Origin: DATKQI01 sp035532755
Lineage (GTDB): Bacteria; Pseudomonadota; Alphaproteobacteria; Acetobacterales; Acetobacteraceae
DNA: 45,191 nt
Reading direction: 5' to 3'
NCBI GenBank assembly: GCA_035532755.1
Contig: DATKQI010000103.1
Location: 1 to 45,191, forward strand
Shown here: one piece after another, positions 9,089 to 17,396 of the stretch
How positions within the stretch are numbered: position 1 is the stretch's first letter
Layout: each line of letters begins with the position of its first letter
The notes under the pieces: model-generated
Database searches by the model: none
What the model saw: only the letters and a program-made list of their open reading frames with translations
Told to the model about the DNA's origin: nothing
Position numbers and translations under genes: made by a program

Positions 9089-9712
9089 TCAGGTACCCAC
9101 GTTCACGACCTGGACGCGGCGGTTGCGTGCTTCCGGCGTCTGCGGCGGGGTGGGCACCAGCAGCCCGCGCTCCCCCATGCCGACAGCCGAAAGCCGGGAC
9201 GGCTGGACGCCGAACTTCTGCTCCAGATAGCTCGCGACCGCATTTGCCCGCTGATCCGACAGCGTCTGGTTGGCGGCGGCATTCCCCACGGTGTCCGTGT
9301 GCCCCTCGATCCGGAAGCGGTAGGGGGCGAGCGTGGCGCTGGAAAGCGCCTTGCCGAGCTGGTCGAGCGTCTGAGTCGCCGCCGGGGTGAGCTGCGCCGA
9401 ACCGGTAGCGAACTCCACGTTCAGATCGACCGACGGGGCGGCCGCCGCGGGCGGGGGTGGTGTGGTCGCGGCCATCGCCGGTGCGGCGGGCGCTGCCGGC
9501 GCCGGGGCGGCCGGCGCTGGCGCGGTGACGCCGCCGGCGGCAGGGGCGGCCGGAGCGAGCGGGCGGATGCCGCGCGTGGTGGTGGAAAGCGTGCCGGTCG
9601 GCTTCAGCGAATTGATGATCTGCTGCGCCGACGGGCTGCCTTGGGCGTAAGCCGCTGCGCCGGTCCCGAGAATCATCCCGGCCGCAGCCATGATCGCTAT
9701 GGAAGTTCGCAT
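9089..9712 (-). CDS. OmpA-family protein with signal peptide
   Basis: I place the start at ATG 9712. A typical signal peptide follows (MRTSIAIMAAAGMILGTGAAAYA, cut after AYA), and AGGGAG lies 9 nt upstream. Upstream in-frame codons back to 9931 look non-coding. The 207-residue protein has an Ala/Pro-rich linker (about 50-95) and a C-terminal OmpA peptidoglycan-binding domain. That domain carries VEFATGSAQLTPAA, the IEGHTDTVG motif, SDQRANAVASYL and the final RNRRVQVV. It lacks a beta-barrel, so it is probably a periplasmic or outer-membrane-associated peptidoglycan-binding protein. It heads a two-gene unit with the metallopeptidase. It is similar in plan to TagN/TagL-type accessory anchors, but a T6SS role is only suggested by position. 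Confidence 0.85.
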   Translation of the reverse strand: MRTSIAIMAAAGMILGTGAAAYAQGSPSAQQIINSLKPTGTLSTTTRGIRPLAPAAPAAGGVTAPAPAAPAPAAPAAPAMAATTPPPPAAAAPSVDLNVEFATGSAQLTPAATQTLDQLGKALSSATLAPYRFRIEGHTDTVGNAAANQTLSDQRANAVASYLEQKFGVQPSRLSAVGMGERGLLVPTPPQTPEARNRRVQVVNVGT

Positions 9713-9862
9713 CCTGGTATTCTCCCTTGTCCGCGGCCTGCCCCGGACATCGTCGTGGCTATCCGAACCAGCAGGCCCGGTGAAAAGTTGATAATGCCGC
9801 ACCGGCTGAAAGCGGCCGGAGACGGATGCCCCTGGGGAAGCCCCTGGGGGCTGCGCCGGCGC

Positions 9863-9891
9863 ATCATAACAGCATCGACTCGCGATGACAG
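9863..9891 (-). promoter_or_regulatory. Candidate sigma70-type promoter for the OmpA-metallopeptidase unit
   Basis: On the minus strand CTGTCA (9891-9886) and TATGAT (9868-9863) are separated by 17 bp, matching -35 (4/6) and -10 (5/6) consensus boxes. The predicted leader to ATG 9712 is about 145 nt. The rest of the 194-bp gap (9713-9906) holds only a short direct repeat, CCCCTGGGG twice near 9829-9850, and no gene. Confidence 0.35.
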
Positions 9892-9906
9892 CATCGGCGG
9901 CCCTGC

Positions 9907-11418
9907 CTAGAGCAATCCGATCTGCCGCCATATCGGCACGCGAAACTCAAGCCCCCGCCGGAACGCGCCGCGCAGCTTCTCCTGGTTTTCCGCATCCGCC
10001 CCGAAGCCGAGCCACGCGACCCATGCGTCCAGATGCGCCTCTCCCTCGCCTTGCCGCACCCGATCCCACATGAAGATGTCCAGCCCCGTCGCCGGCATGC
10101 CGCTGCCCAGCACCGTGCTGGCGAGCGCGAGGCCCCGGGTGATATGGGCAGGGCGGACCATGTGGTGTGCGACAGCCCGGTTCAGCCGCAATGCCCCTGC
10201 GTCCTGCGACGCACCGATGGCCGCCGCGTCGGTTGCCTGGCCGGTCCCGATCAGCACGCCGACCAGCTCGGCCGGGTTGTCCCGCCGCCCCTCCAGACCG
10301 GGCAGCGCCAGCATGTCGCCGATGCGGCGCGGCCCCGCATCGAGCTCCCGGACGATCGGCTCGTAGAACCGCCGTTCGAACGAGGCGGTGCCGACCGGCA
10401 TGTTGATCTCGTATTCGAACTCGGCGGCCGGAACCAGCAGCGCAACCCCCACCTCGCCGAGCGCCGCGTTTCGCCCGGCCGTGTCGAGCCGTCGCACGCC
10501 GCGGACGAACACATCGTGCCGCAGAGTGCGTTCCAGGCAGATGTCTTTCACCAGCTCCCGCATCACCGGATCGTCGAATTCGGCGAGCACCGCGCGCTGC
10601 GGTTCGGTCATCACCAGTTCGGGAAAGTTTTCGAGCATCGAGCAGGCGGCGACCCAATCGAGCTTCGCGCCGCTCATCGCCTCCGCCACGTCGGCATGGA
10701 AGCAGGGGGCCCAGAAATTATTCATGTATTCGTGCGCGGCATATTCCGGCGGCAAGCTGTTGGGGCGCTCCATCAGCCCCTGCACGATCTTCGACGACTT
10801 CAGATAGTGCGCATCGGCCTCGTACAGCCGGCGCACCACGGCGAATCCGGCTTCAGCCTGCTTGTCGCTGCGAGCCGCGCGGCGCTGCCCTGCCTCCAGG
10901 ACCAGCCGCTGCATCGCGATCCCGCCATGCCAGCCCGGCAGCACGTTGTAGCTGACATGCACGATCCCGCCCGGGTTCACCCGCGCGCGCAGCAGCCGGA
11001 TCACGCCATCGCGCACGCCGGGGGGCACCCAGCTCCAGAGGCCGTGCATGCTGACCGCATCGGCCATCGGCACCGCCGCCACCGCGGGTTCCTCGGCCAG
11101 CGTGCTGAGGTCGGCTTCCAGGAATGTCACGTTGGTCAGCCCGGCCGCGGCTTTCAGCGTGTTGGCGGCGGCGATGTGGGCAGGGTTGAAATCGATCGCG
11201 GTGACGCGCCAGCCCGGATTGCTCGCCGCCATCACCAGCGCGTTGAAACCGTTGCCGCAGCCCAGTTCCAGGAAGGAGAACGCATCGTGCGGACCCGGGC
11301 GCTCGAAGGTGACGCCGTTCAGCACGCAGGCGAGCCCCGCATGGCCGGGCGCCTGCTCGCGATAATAGCCGGTCGTGTAGGTGATGTCGGTGGTGTAGCC
11401 GTGGCCCCAGCGTGTCAT
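9907..11418 (-). CDS. Class I SAM-dependent methyltransferase with regulatory domain, at the end of the imp operon
   Basis: The 503-residue protein starts at ATG 11418, which overlaps the tssG stop (ATGA), so the two are translationally coupled. Residues 51-59 are the SAM-binding motif ELGCGNGFN. An acidic strand end (TAIDFNP) and the HVSYNVLPGW signature follow, the latter shared with proteins carrying a methyltransferase regulatory domain (MethyTransf_Reg). As I recall, that class includes the rickettsial outer-membrane protein lysine methyltransferases. The remaining ~280 residues are consistent with the regulatory and C-terminal helical parts of such proteins. This is not one of the thirteen core T6SS genes. 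Likely substrates are a T6SS subunit or a surface protein such as the nearby adhesin, but nothing in the sequence decides this. Length and motifs are intact. Confidence 0.8.
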   Translation of the reverse strand: MTRWGHGYTTDITYTTGYYREQAPGHAGLACVLNGVTFERPGPHDAFSFLELGCGNGFNALVMAASNPGWRVTAIDFNPAHIAAANTLKAAAGLTNVTFLEADLSTLAEEPAVAAVPMADAVSMHGLWSWVPPGVRDGVIRLLRARVNPGGIVHVSYNVLPGWHGGIAMQRLVLEAGQRRAARSDKQAEAGFAVVRRLYEADAHYLKSSKIVQGLMERPNSLPPEYAAHEYMNNFWAPCFHADVAEAMSGAKLDWVAACSMLENFPELVMTEPQRAVLAEFDDPVMRELVKDICLERTLRHDVFVRGVRRLDTAGRNAALGEVGVALLVPAAEFEYEINMPVGTASFERRFYEPIVRELDAGPRRIGDMLALPGLEGRRDNPAELVGVLIGTGQATDAAAIGASQDAGALRLNRAVAHHMVRPAHITRGLALASTVLGSGMPATGLDIFMWDRVRQGEGEAHLDAWVAWLGFGADAENQEKLRGAFRRGLEFRVPIWRQIGLL

Positions 11419-12500
11419 GCGGTCTTCCCTCTCTCGGCCGCCTCGGCGGCCTCGACGATCTCGGCTTCGAAAATGGCGTCTGCCGCATCCCGCCGCCGCG
11501 GCATGCCCGGCGATGGCGGCGCGGGGGATGGCGCCCAGGTATTCCACCCAAGCCGCGGCGGCGGATCGGCCGTGGCAGCCAGTTGCAGGGGCGGAATCTC
11601 GTCGGCCGCCAGGACCGGGTTGACGGCGAAGCCGATCTCGAACCCGAGGAAGGTGCGCACCAGGGAGACCAGCCGCCGCAACCCCGGCCGATCCGGCAGC
11701 AGGGCCGCGAAGGCGGCGCGATCGAGCGGGCCGACGCGCAGGATGATCCGTGCCTGCGGGTCCCACGCGCGGGTGCCGGCGGCCACATCCACACCCAGGC
11801 GGTTGAATGCTCCGGCCATGCGACCCGTGGGCATCCGGCTCTGCGCCTCCGGCGGCAGGGTCAGCCATGCGCCGGCGAACTGCACCACCTCGACCTCGCG
11901 CCCCAGCCAATCCGACACAAGGGCCGCAAGGCGGTCGGCCGAGCGCGGCCGCGTGGCCAGCAGCCCGGCATAATGCAGCACCGGATCATTGCCCGCCGCG
12001 AGCCTGTCCGTGAGGCCCGGGGTGCCAAGGCCCGTCAGCGCCAGCAGCGCCTGCGCCACCGGATCGGGCTTGGCCACGCGGGTGAAGCCACCGATTTCGG
12101 CTGCCCGATGAGGCCGGTACTTCGCCCCGGCGCGGGCGAACTGGGCAATGAAGCGCTGGGCGAGCATATCAAGGAATTCATGCAGCGCCTGGGAACGATC
12201 GCGCAGCGTGATCGCCAGAACCTCGTTGTACCAGCGCGGCAGCACGCCGGATGGGCCGGTGAGGCCCATCATCCCAACGCGCATCTGCGGCCGGCCACCC
12301 GGTTTTCCGGGCTGCACCGAAAGCACCTCCGCCGGCGGGAAGGCCAGGCTGCCCGGCGAGCGGAACTGCACCGCATCCGAGGGTTCCGGTTGCCGGCCAG
12401 CGCGCCACAGCAGCCGCACCGCCGCATCGAAGCCGAAGCGGCGAGGCTGATCGAGCAGCGCGGCAAGGGCCGAGCGGGTTCTGCCGGGGAGGAGCCTCAC
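11415..12500 (-). CDS. tssG: T6SS baseplate subunit TssG (ImpH)
   Basis: The 361-residue protein starts at GTG 12500, overlapping the tssF stop (GTGA). The N-terminal pattern is characteristic of TssG: a Phe-Phe-type region (LDQPRRFGFDAAVRLL), then FRSPGSLAFPPAEVLSV, VGMMGLTGPSGVLPRWYNE and HEFLDMLAQRFIAQFARA. TssG joins TssE, TssF and TssK in the baseplate wedge that docks the tail on the membrane complex. The last ~30 residues are Pro/Ala-rich and acidic (DAADAIFEAEIVEAAEAAE), an extension with no assigned role. It is the eighth gene of the tssA-to-tssG block and is coupled to the methyltransferase that follows. Confidence 0.92.
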   Translation of the reverse strand: MRLLPGRTRSALAALLDQPRRFGFDAAVRLLWRAGRQPEPSDAVQFRSPGSLAFPPAEVLSVQPGKPGGRPQMRVGMMGLTGPSGVLPRWYNEVLAITLRDRSQALHEFLDMLAQRFIAQFARAGAKYRPHRAAEIGGFTRVAKPDPVAQALLALTGLGTPGLTDRLAAGNDPVLHYAGLLATRPRSADRLAALVSDWLGREVEVVQFAGAWLTLPPEAQSRMPTGRMAGAFNRLGVDVAAGTRAWDPQARIILRVGPLDRAAFAALLPDRPGLRRLVSLVRTFLGFEIGFAVNPVLAADEIPPLQLAATADPPPRLGWNTWAPSPAPPSPGMPRRRDAADAIFEAEIVEAAEAAERGKTA

Positions 12501-14320
12501 AGCAGCACGCGTGCCCCCGCCCGTGGCGGAAACGCCGCTTCCCGCCCTGCCCGGCCGCGGAGGACGGCAGTGGTGCGCACGAACGAATTGACCGAGCCGT
12601 GCAGTGCGAGGAACCGTTCCAGCACCGATGCGAGGAGATACAGCCCGCCCGCCTGCCAGCTTCGCGGATCGAACTCCAGCTTCACGTCGAGCCCGCGGCA
12701 GAAGGCGCCGGCCCGCGCGCCGGGCACCCGCGCCGCACCCGGAGCGGCCGAAACGCCTGTAAGCGCATCGATCGCCGCGCGGGTTTCGGCGGTATCGCGG
12801 CGATCATAAAGACGCAGCACCTCCTTCAGCGCCTGCGCCCCTTCAGCCCCGCCCACGACCGAAAGATGGCTGAGCGACAGATGCGACACCAGCCGCCAGA
12901 AGCCGCCCTCCCGCAGCTTCATCCGCAGCGTGGGCGTGGGCGAGGTGAGGCAGGAGAGCTTCGCCACACCCGCGGCACCCTCCACCAGGCGCAACCGTGG
13001 GTGGCCGCCGCCGAACGGCAGATCGGCCGGCAGATCGCGGTTCAGGCACAGCGCATCGACCGAGAGCACGCCATCGAGAGGCTTTTCCGGATCGAAATCG
13101 GGATCGTGCGGTGCGAGGAACAGCTCGCTGCCGCCCAGCGCCAGCGGGCTGTCGCGCCGTGTGACATGGAAGAAACCGCCGGGCACGCCAGCTTCTGGAT
13201 CGCCATGCGTCAACCGGTAGAACGGCCGCCAGGGGCGGGAGGAGCCATCCGGCCGCGCTTCCCGCACCCGCTCGACGCCCCATACTTCCATCGCCCCTGG
13301 GCGGCGCGCGTCCGGCACCACGCGATATTCGGTATCGGTGTGTGTGAGTGGGATCGGCTCGCAGCGCTGGCTGAACAGGTTGACGATCGGCGCGCACCCC
13401 AACGCCAGGGCGTCCGCATCGACCGCCCGCTCCAGTTCCGGCACCGCCCGGTCGAGATAGACGAAGATCTCCAGGCGATTGCCACCGGAGACCAGGGTCT
13501 TGCCCTCCATGCGCAGGAAATCGAGGAACAGGAATTTCTCGGGGAAGGCGAAATACTCGCTGAGCAGGCGGAAGCCGCTGAAGCTCCGCGCAGGCCAGGG
13601 CAGCAGCGCCTCATCGGCCGCGAACCCCGCCGGCTGGATCCCGCCGCCCGGCACGATCACCGGCTGCGGATCGACCGGACTTTCGGCATAGGCGACCGAG
13701 AGCGTGTGTGCGCTCAGCAGCTCGAACAGCGGCATCGACACGTTCGGCGCGCCGCGGAGGAAGAAGCGAAGCTGCTCGATCCCAAGCTGGGCGAAGGTGG
13801 TTTCGGCAACCGCGCATTTCAGGACGATGCGCAACACCGCCACCGCCCCGCCGGCCGTGGGGTTCGGCGGGGCAGCGAGCGGCAGGCCGGACAGGCGCAC
13901 GGATTCGATCTGCACGGGCCAGGCGGTGACCGGGGCGGCAGTGCGGAAACGGCACACCTCGCCCCGCACCGGCTCCGTCTCGATCGCCAGACCGGGGTCT
14001 GCACGGAACGGCGTGAGCAGGTCGGGCTGGACCGAAAACTGCGCGATCGCGCAGGACGGCAACGGGGCGAGGTAGTGCGGATACAGCACGCCAAGCAGAG
14101 AATCCGTGAGTTCGGGGAACTCGTCGTCCAGCCGGTGATGCACGCGCGCGGCAAGGAACGCGGCCCCCTCCAGCAGCCGCGCCACGTGCGGATCATCGAC
14201 CGCATCCGCGGCGAGCCGCAGCCGGCCGGCGATCTTGGGATGAGTCTCGGCGAACTCCGCCGCCAGCCGGCGGATCGCCACCAGCTCCCGGTTGTAATAG
14301 GGCAGAAGGCTGTCAGACAT
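12497..14320 (-). CDS. tssF: T6SS baseplate subunit TssF (ImpG)
   Basis: The 607-residue protein has the full-length TssF pattern. The N-terminus reads LLPYYNRELVAIRRLAAEFAETHPKIAGRL, followed by DPHVARLLEGAAFLAARV and FPELTDSLLGVLYPHYLAPLPS. Downstream motifs include the central FLDFLR segment and the C-terminal GGLYLLASVLERFLALHGSVNSF. It forms the large wedge protein of the baseplate with TssG. Its ATG at 14320 sits inside the first unit of a 28-bp triple repeat that fills the tssE-tssF gap. The Shine-Dalgarno-like GGACGAG belongs to the repeat, so expression may depend on it. Its stop overlaps the tssG start. Confidence 0.93.
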   Translation of the reverse strand: MSDSLLPYYNRELVAIRRLAAEFAETHPKIAGRLRLAADAVDDPHVARLLEGAAFLAARVHHRLDDEFPELTDSLLGVLYPHYLAPLPSCAIAQFSVQPDLLTPFRADPGLAIETEPVRGEVCRFRTAAPVTAWPVQIESVRLSGLPLAAPPNPTAGGAVAVLRIVLKCAVAETTFAQLGIEQLRFFLRGAPNVSMPLFELLSAHTLSVAYAESPVDPQPVIVPGGGIQPAGFAADEALLPWPARSFSGFRLLSEYFAFPEKFLFLDFLRMEGKTLVSGGNRLEIFVYLDRAVPELERAVDADALALGCAPIVNLFSQRCEPIPLTHTDTEYRVVPDARRPGAMEVWGVERVREARPDGSSRPWRPFYRLTHGDPEAGVPGGFFHVTRRDSPLALGGSELFLAPHDPDFDPEKPLDGVLSVDALCLNRDLPADLPFGGGHPRLRLVEGAAGVAKLSCLTSPTPTLRMKLREGGFWRLVSHLSLSHLSVVGGAEGAQALKEVLRLYDRRDTAETRAAIDALTGVSAAPGAARVPGARAGAFCRGLDVKLEFDPRSWQAGGLYLLASVLERFLALHGSVNSFVRTTAVLRGRAGREAAFPPRAGARVLL

Positions 14321-14401
14321 CGCGGCTCGTCCGCGTGAAATCAGGCATCGAGGCTCGTCCGACTGGAATCAACCATCATGGCTTGTCCGCGCGAGGTCAC
14401 G
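14318..14401 (-). repeat. Three tandem 28-bp repeats at the tssE/tssF stop-start junction
   Basis: Imperfect units begin at 14318, 14346 and 14374, exactly 28 bp apart. On the minus strand each unit has TGA near its start, CGGAC(G/A)AGCC as a weak ribosome site, and ATG near its end. The outermost unit holds the tssE stop and the innermost holds the tssF start. The two internal ATGs open 11-codon frames, MVDSSRTSLDA and MPDFTRTSRDV. Each ends in a TGA overlapping the following ATG (ATGCCTGA, ATGTCTGA). Confidence 0.75.
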
Positions 14402-14924
14402 CGTTGTCGCGCGCGCGAACGAAGACATCGGCCGTGGTGGAATCGACCAGCGTGTCGAAAGCCACGGGCTCGGGCGCAGGGTCGGCATGCAGCAGGGCAT
14501 CGATGCGGAGCCGCAGCGTCGTGTCCAGCGGGTTGTCGCTCTGTATCAGGGCGACACTGACGGAAGCGAAGCGCGGTTCGAAGCGACGGATGGTGTCTTC
14601 GATATCGGCGCGCAACGCCTCCCGCCGGGCCGGATCGACAAAGGCGCCGGAGGTGAAATCCGGAATGCCGAAGCCGACCGGAGACTGTTTCAGCTCACCC
14701 AATTCGGCCGGCCAGGAGCGCCAGCGGCGGCGGGCGTTCAGCAACGCTTCAAGATCGCGCCGCACCGCCCGGCGCAGCAGCGCCATCGCCTCTCCGGCGG
14801 AAAGCGGGGCGTCGCGTTCGCGATCCGGTTCGTCGTCCATCAGGCGGTCGAGCAGCGGCAACTGGACGCGCGTGCCCTCCCCGCGCCCGCGCTGGCCGGC
14901 ATCGCGCGATACCCGCCCGCTCAT
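14397..14924 (-). CDS. tssE: T6SS baseplate subunit TssE (ImpF, gp25-like)
   Basis: The 175-residue protein has an N-terminal LPLLDRLMDDEP segment, then a gp25/GPW lysozyme-like domain. Visible parts are LLRRAVRRDLEALLNARRR, YG-equivalent GFGIPDFTSG, RREALRADIEDTIRRFEPRF and SVSVALIQ. TssE is the small wedge component that connects baseplate and sheath. Arg-rich helices and the acidic IEDTIRRFEPR motif are standard for the family. It starts 10 nt after the tagJ stop. Its own stop lies in the outer unit of the 28-bp repeat preceding tssF. Confidence 0.92.
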   Translation of the reverse strand: MSGRVSRDAGQRGRGEGTRVQLPLLDRLMDDEPDRERDAPLSAGEAMALLRRAVRRDLEALLNARRRWRSWPAELGELKQSPVGFGIPDFTSGAFVDPARREALRADIEDTIRRFEPRFASVSVALIQSDNPLDTTLRLRIDALLHADPAPEPVAFDTLVDSTTADVFVRARDNA

Positions 14925-14934
14925 GCGCCCCCAC

Positions 14935-15741
14935 TCATGCGCCGAAGTCGAGCGTGGCGAGATCCATGATGTTCACCGCCTCCTCGCCGACCAGGAACAC
15001 GCGCTGCCCCACCCCTCGGACCGGGCCGCCTTCGGGGCCGCTCCAGTCCGTCGCGCGGCCGAGGCGGAGCCCGTCCTCGGTGTCCGGATGGTCGGTGCCG
15101 TAGATCGCGGGCAGGTAGACCTCGCCATCCGGGCCGGCCGACACCGACATGCTGGCTCGGCGCCAGAACAGGTCGCGCGGGCGCTTCGGCGGGTGGAACT
15201 CGACCTGCGCCACCCGCTCGGTCGGGATCCAGAAATATTTCCCTGTCGTCGTGAGTACCTCGAAAAAGCCGGCGCACAGATCATCCGCATCCCGGAAGTC
15301 ATCGAAGCCGACGGCGCCGTTCTTGCCGGCGACATGCGGGCGCAGCGCTTCGGCCTCGGCGGATTGCCGGGCGGCTTCCCCGGCATCGCCGGCGCGCAGG
15401 GCCACGAGGGCCGCGAGCGTGGCACGCTGCGCTGGCGTGGGCTCGCCCAGGAACTCCGGCACCCTGCCGTCACGACGCAACTGGCGGCGGGCCATTTCGC
15501 CGCGCAGCAACTGGCGGAATTCGGCCACCACAACGGCTGCCGACGGTTCGAGCTGGCCGGCGGCATCGAGGATGACGTCCGCACGCTCCAGATTGCCGGC
15601 GAACAGCAGCATCTCGGCCAGCACCACCCGGGCGCCAAGGTCGGTCGGCGTCTTCTTCACCGCGGCGCCCGCTGCCTCCACCGCCGGGCCCAGCCTGCCG
15701 GCCCGGAAAAGGGCTCCGGCTGTTTCCTGCGTCTCCGACAT
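14935..15741 (-). CDS. tagJ: T6SS accessory protein TagJ (ImpE)
   Basis: I take ATG 15741 as start, since AGGAG sits 6 nt upstream; an ATG at 15762 lacks a ribosome site. The 268-residue protein opens with TPR-like helices (ALFRAGRLGPAVEAAGAAVKKTPTDLGARVVLAEMLLFAGNLERAD). It ends in the ImpE C-terminal domain (FWIPTERVAQVEFHPPKRPRDL, ASMSV, VYLPAIYGT). TagJ binds the N-terminus of the sheath protein TssB in systems that carry it and influences sheath recycling by ClpV. The position between tssC paralogs and tssE matches rhizobial impE. Confidence 0.9.
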   Translation of the reverse strand: MSETQETAGALFRAGRLGPAVEAAGAAVKKTPTDLGARVVLAEMLLFAGNLERADVILDAAGQLEPSAAVVVAEFRQLLRGEMARRQLRRDGRVPEFLGEPTPAQRATLAALVALRAGDAGEAARQSAEAEALRPHVAGKNGAVGFDDFRDADDLCAGFFEVLTTTGKYFWIPTERVAQVEFHPPKRPRDLFWRRASMSVSAGPDGEVYLPAIYGTDHPDTEDGLRLGRATDWSGPEGGPVRGVGQRVFLVGEEAVNIMDLATLDFGA

Positions 15742-15798
15742 CCTGTTCTCCTGTTCTTCCATGTGCGGGTCAGCCGAGCCAGCAGATCATCGCGTGCG

Positions 15799-17349
15799 TC
15801 ATCGCATTCCCGGGGCGGCGATATCGGTGACAAGGCGGAAGGTAGCGGACACGTCATCAAGCTGGAAATGCGGCTGCAACTGGATCACGCAGCCATACAC
15901 GCCCGGCCGCCCGGGCCGTTCCTTCACCATCACCTTGCCGTTGACCAGCGGATAGCGCGCCCGGACCTCCGAGCCGCTCTTCATGTTCGTGTTGGTGAAG
16001 CCCGACAGCCATGTCTGCAACCGATGTTCGATCTCTTCCGCCGTCAGCATGGAGCCGACCATGTCCCGGCCCATGACCTTCAGGTAATGGGCAAAGCGCG
16101 AAACGCACAGCATGGAGTTGATCTGCGCGGACAGCCGCGCATTTGCGTTGGCGGCGGCGGCGTTCGTGCCGGAGAAGCGGGCGGGGGCTTGCAGGCTGCG
16201 CACCGCGCCGAACACCGCCTCCTCCCCGAACGGCATCGCCGAGAGAGGCATCAGCCCGGCATCGACCAGCGCGCGCTCCTGCCGGTCGGTCAGGATCACG
16301 TCCAGTGCAGGCCGCACGGCCGCGAAACCGCGATCGGTGGTGAAGGCTTCCTGCACCAGCGCATCGACCAGCCCGCCGCCCACCCGGTCCGTCTCCGATC
16401 CGCGCACGTCGGCCGGCCAGGCGTGCTGCGTGAAAGCACGGGCAACGATGGCGGCGAAAGCGTAACCGGCGTTCATCCATACCCGATCGCCCTCGGCCGA
16501 CGCGTCCTCCGCATAGCGGAACCCGTCTGCCCGGGCAGGGTCGTCGGACCAGGGCGGGCGGGCCAGCAGATGCGGCAGCACCACCGCCAGGAAGCGCGCA
16601 TCGTCCCGCCCGGCGATGCTGCGCCAACGGGCGTACTCCGCCCCCGCCATCACCGTCGCCGGATCGGACACCGTGCCCAGTTCGAAGAACGCATCGACCC
16701 CCAGCATCGCCGGTGAAGCGCCAAGTACGGTAGGTGTGAACGACGCCGCGGCGATGCCCGACAGAGCCGACAGCGCGGCCACATCGTCGGTGGCGAAGCC
16801 CACCGAGGGCCGGTGGCGCAATTCGTGATCCACCACCACCAGCCCGTACGGCTCGCCGCCCGGGCTGCCGAACTCTTCCTCATACACTTTGCGGAACAGG
16901 TGGCTCTGGTCGAACTCGGCGGCCCGCTCCAGGTCGCGGCACAGCTCCGCCCACGACAAGCTGAGCAGCTTCACCTTCACGCGGGATGCGGGGTCTATCC
17001 CTTCGACCAGCCAGGCAAGCCCACGCCACCGCCCTTCCAGCTTCTGCATCAGCGGATGATGCAGCACGGCATCCAACTGCTCGCCGATCAACGCATCGAT
17101 CGCCGCGATATCGCGATCAAGCGCGCCGCGTCGCGCCTCGGGGTCTGCGATCAGCCGCATCGCCAGTGCCGACCCGAACCACGCGGCCAGGGCTGTAGCG
17201 GCAGGCAGATGTGGCAGGCCTGCCACGCGCTCCGCCATGTCGATGTGGCGCGCGCTGAAAAACGCGCCAGTCAGCACCGCCTCGCGCAGCGGAAGCTGAA
17301 CCAGAGCCTCTGTGATCGTGCTCTCGGCGGCGCTCTCCATCATCGCCAT
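15799..17349 (-). CDS. Second TssC-like sheath protein (ImpD-like paralog)
   Basis: The start is ATG 17349, with GGAGGAG just upstream. The longer in-frame extension to 17463 would run into tssC and looks non-coding. The 516-residue product aligns by eye with TssC along its length: HHPLMQKLEGRWRGLAWLV, AEFDQSHLFRKVYEEEFGSPGGEPYGLVV, SRFAHYLKVMGRDMVGSM and the C-terminal ARYPLVNGKVMVKE.PG.PG segment. It differs from the adjacent canonical TssC in its N-terminus and in many surface residues. Rhizobial imp clusters also have two tandem TssC homologs (impC, impD). It may form a specialised sheath end near the baseplate or mixed sheath rings; which is not determinable here. There is no matching second TssB. 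Confidence 0.88.
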   Translation of the reverse strand: MAMMESAAESTITEALVQLPLREAVLTGAFFSARHIDMAERVAGLPHLPAATALAAWFGSALAMRLIADPEARRGALDRDIAAIDALIGEQLDAVLHHPLMQKLEGRWRGLAWLVEGIDPASRVKVKLLSLSWAELCRDLERAAEFDQSHLFRKVYEEEFGSPGGEPYGLVVVDHELRHRPSVGFATDDVAALSALSGIAAASFTPTVLGASPAMLGVDAFFELGTVSDPATVMAGAEYARWRSIAGRDDARFLAVVLPHLLARPPWSDDPARADGFRYAEDASAEGDRVWMNAGYAFAAIVARAFTQHAWPADVRGSETDRVGGGLVDALVQEAFTTDRGFAAVRPALDVILTDRQERALVDAGLMPLSAMPFGEEAVFGAVRSLQAPARFSGTNAAAANANARLSAQINSMLCVSRFAHYLKVMGRDMVGSMLTAEEIEHRLQTWLSGFTNTNMKSGSEVRARYPLVNGKVMVKERPGRPGVYGCVIQLQPHFQLDDVSATFRLVTDIAAPGMR

Positions 17350-17396
17350 GCACTCCTCCGCGCCGATGCGCAACCCGCATCGGCGCGGGCTTGTGC

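Noticed and set aside
9829..9850. CCCCTGGGG direct repeat as a terminator of the methyltransferase transcript
   Set aside because: Only a 4-bp G/C stem with a 3-nt loop and no T run can form.
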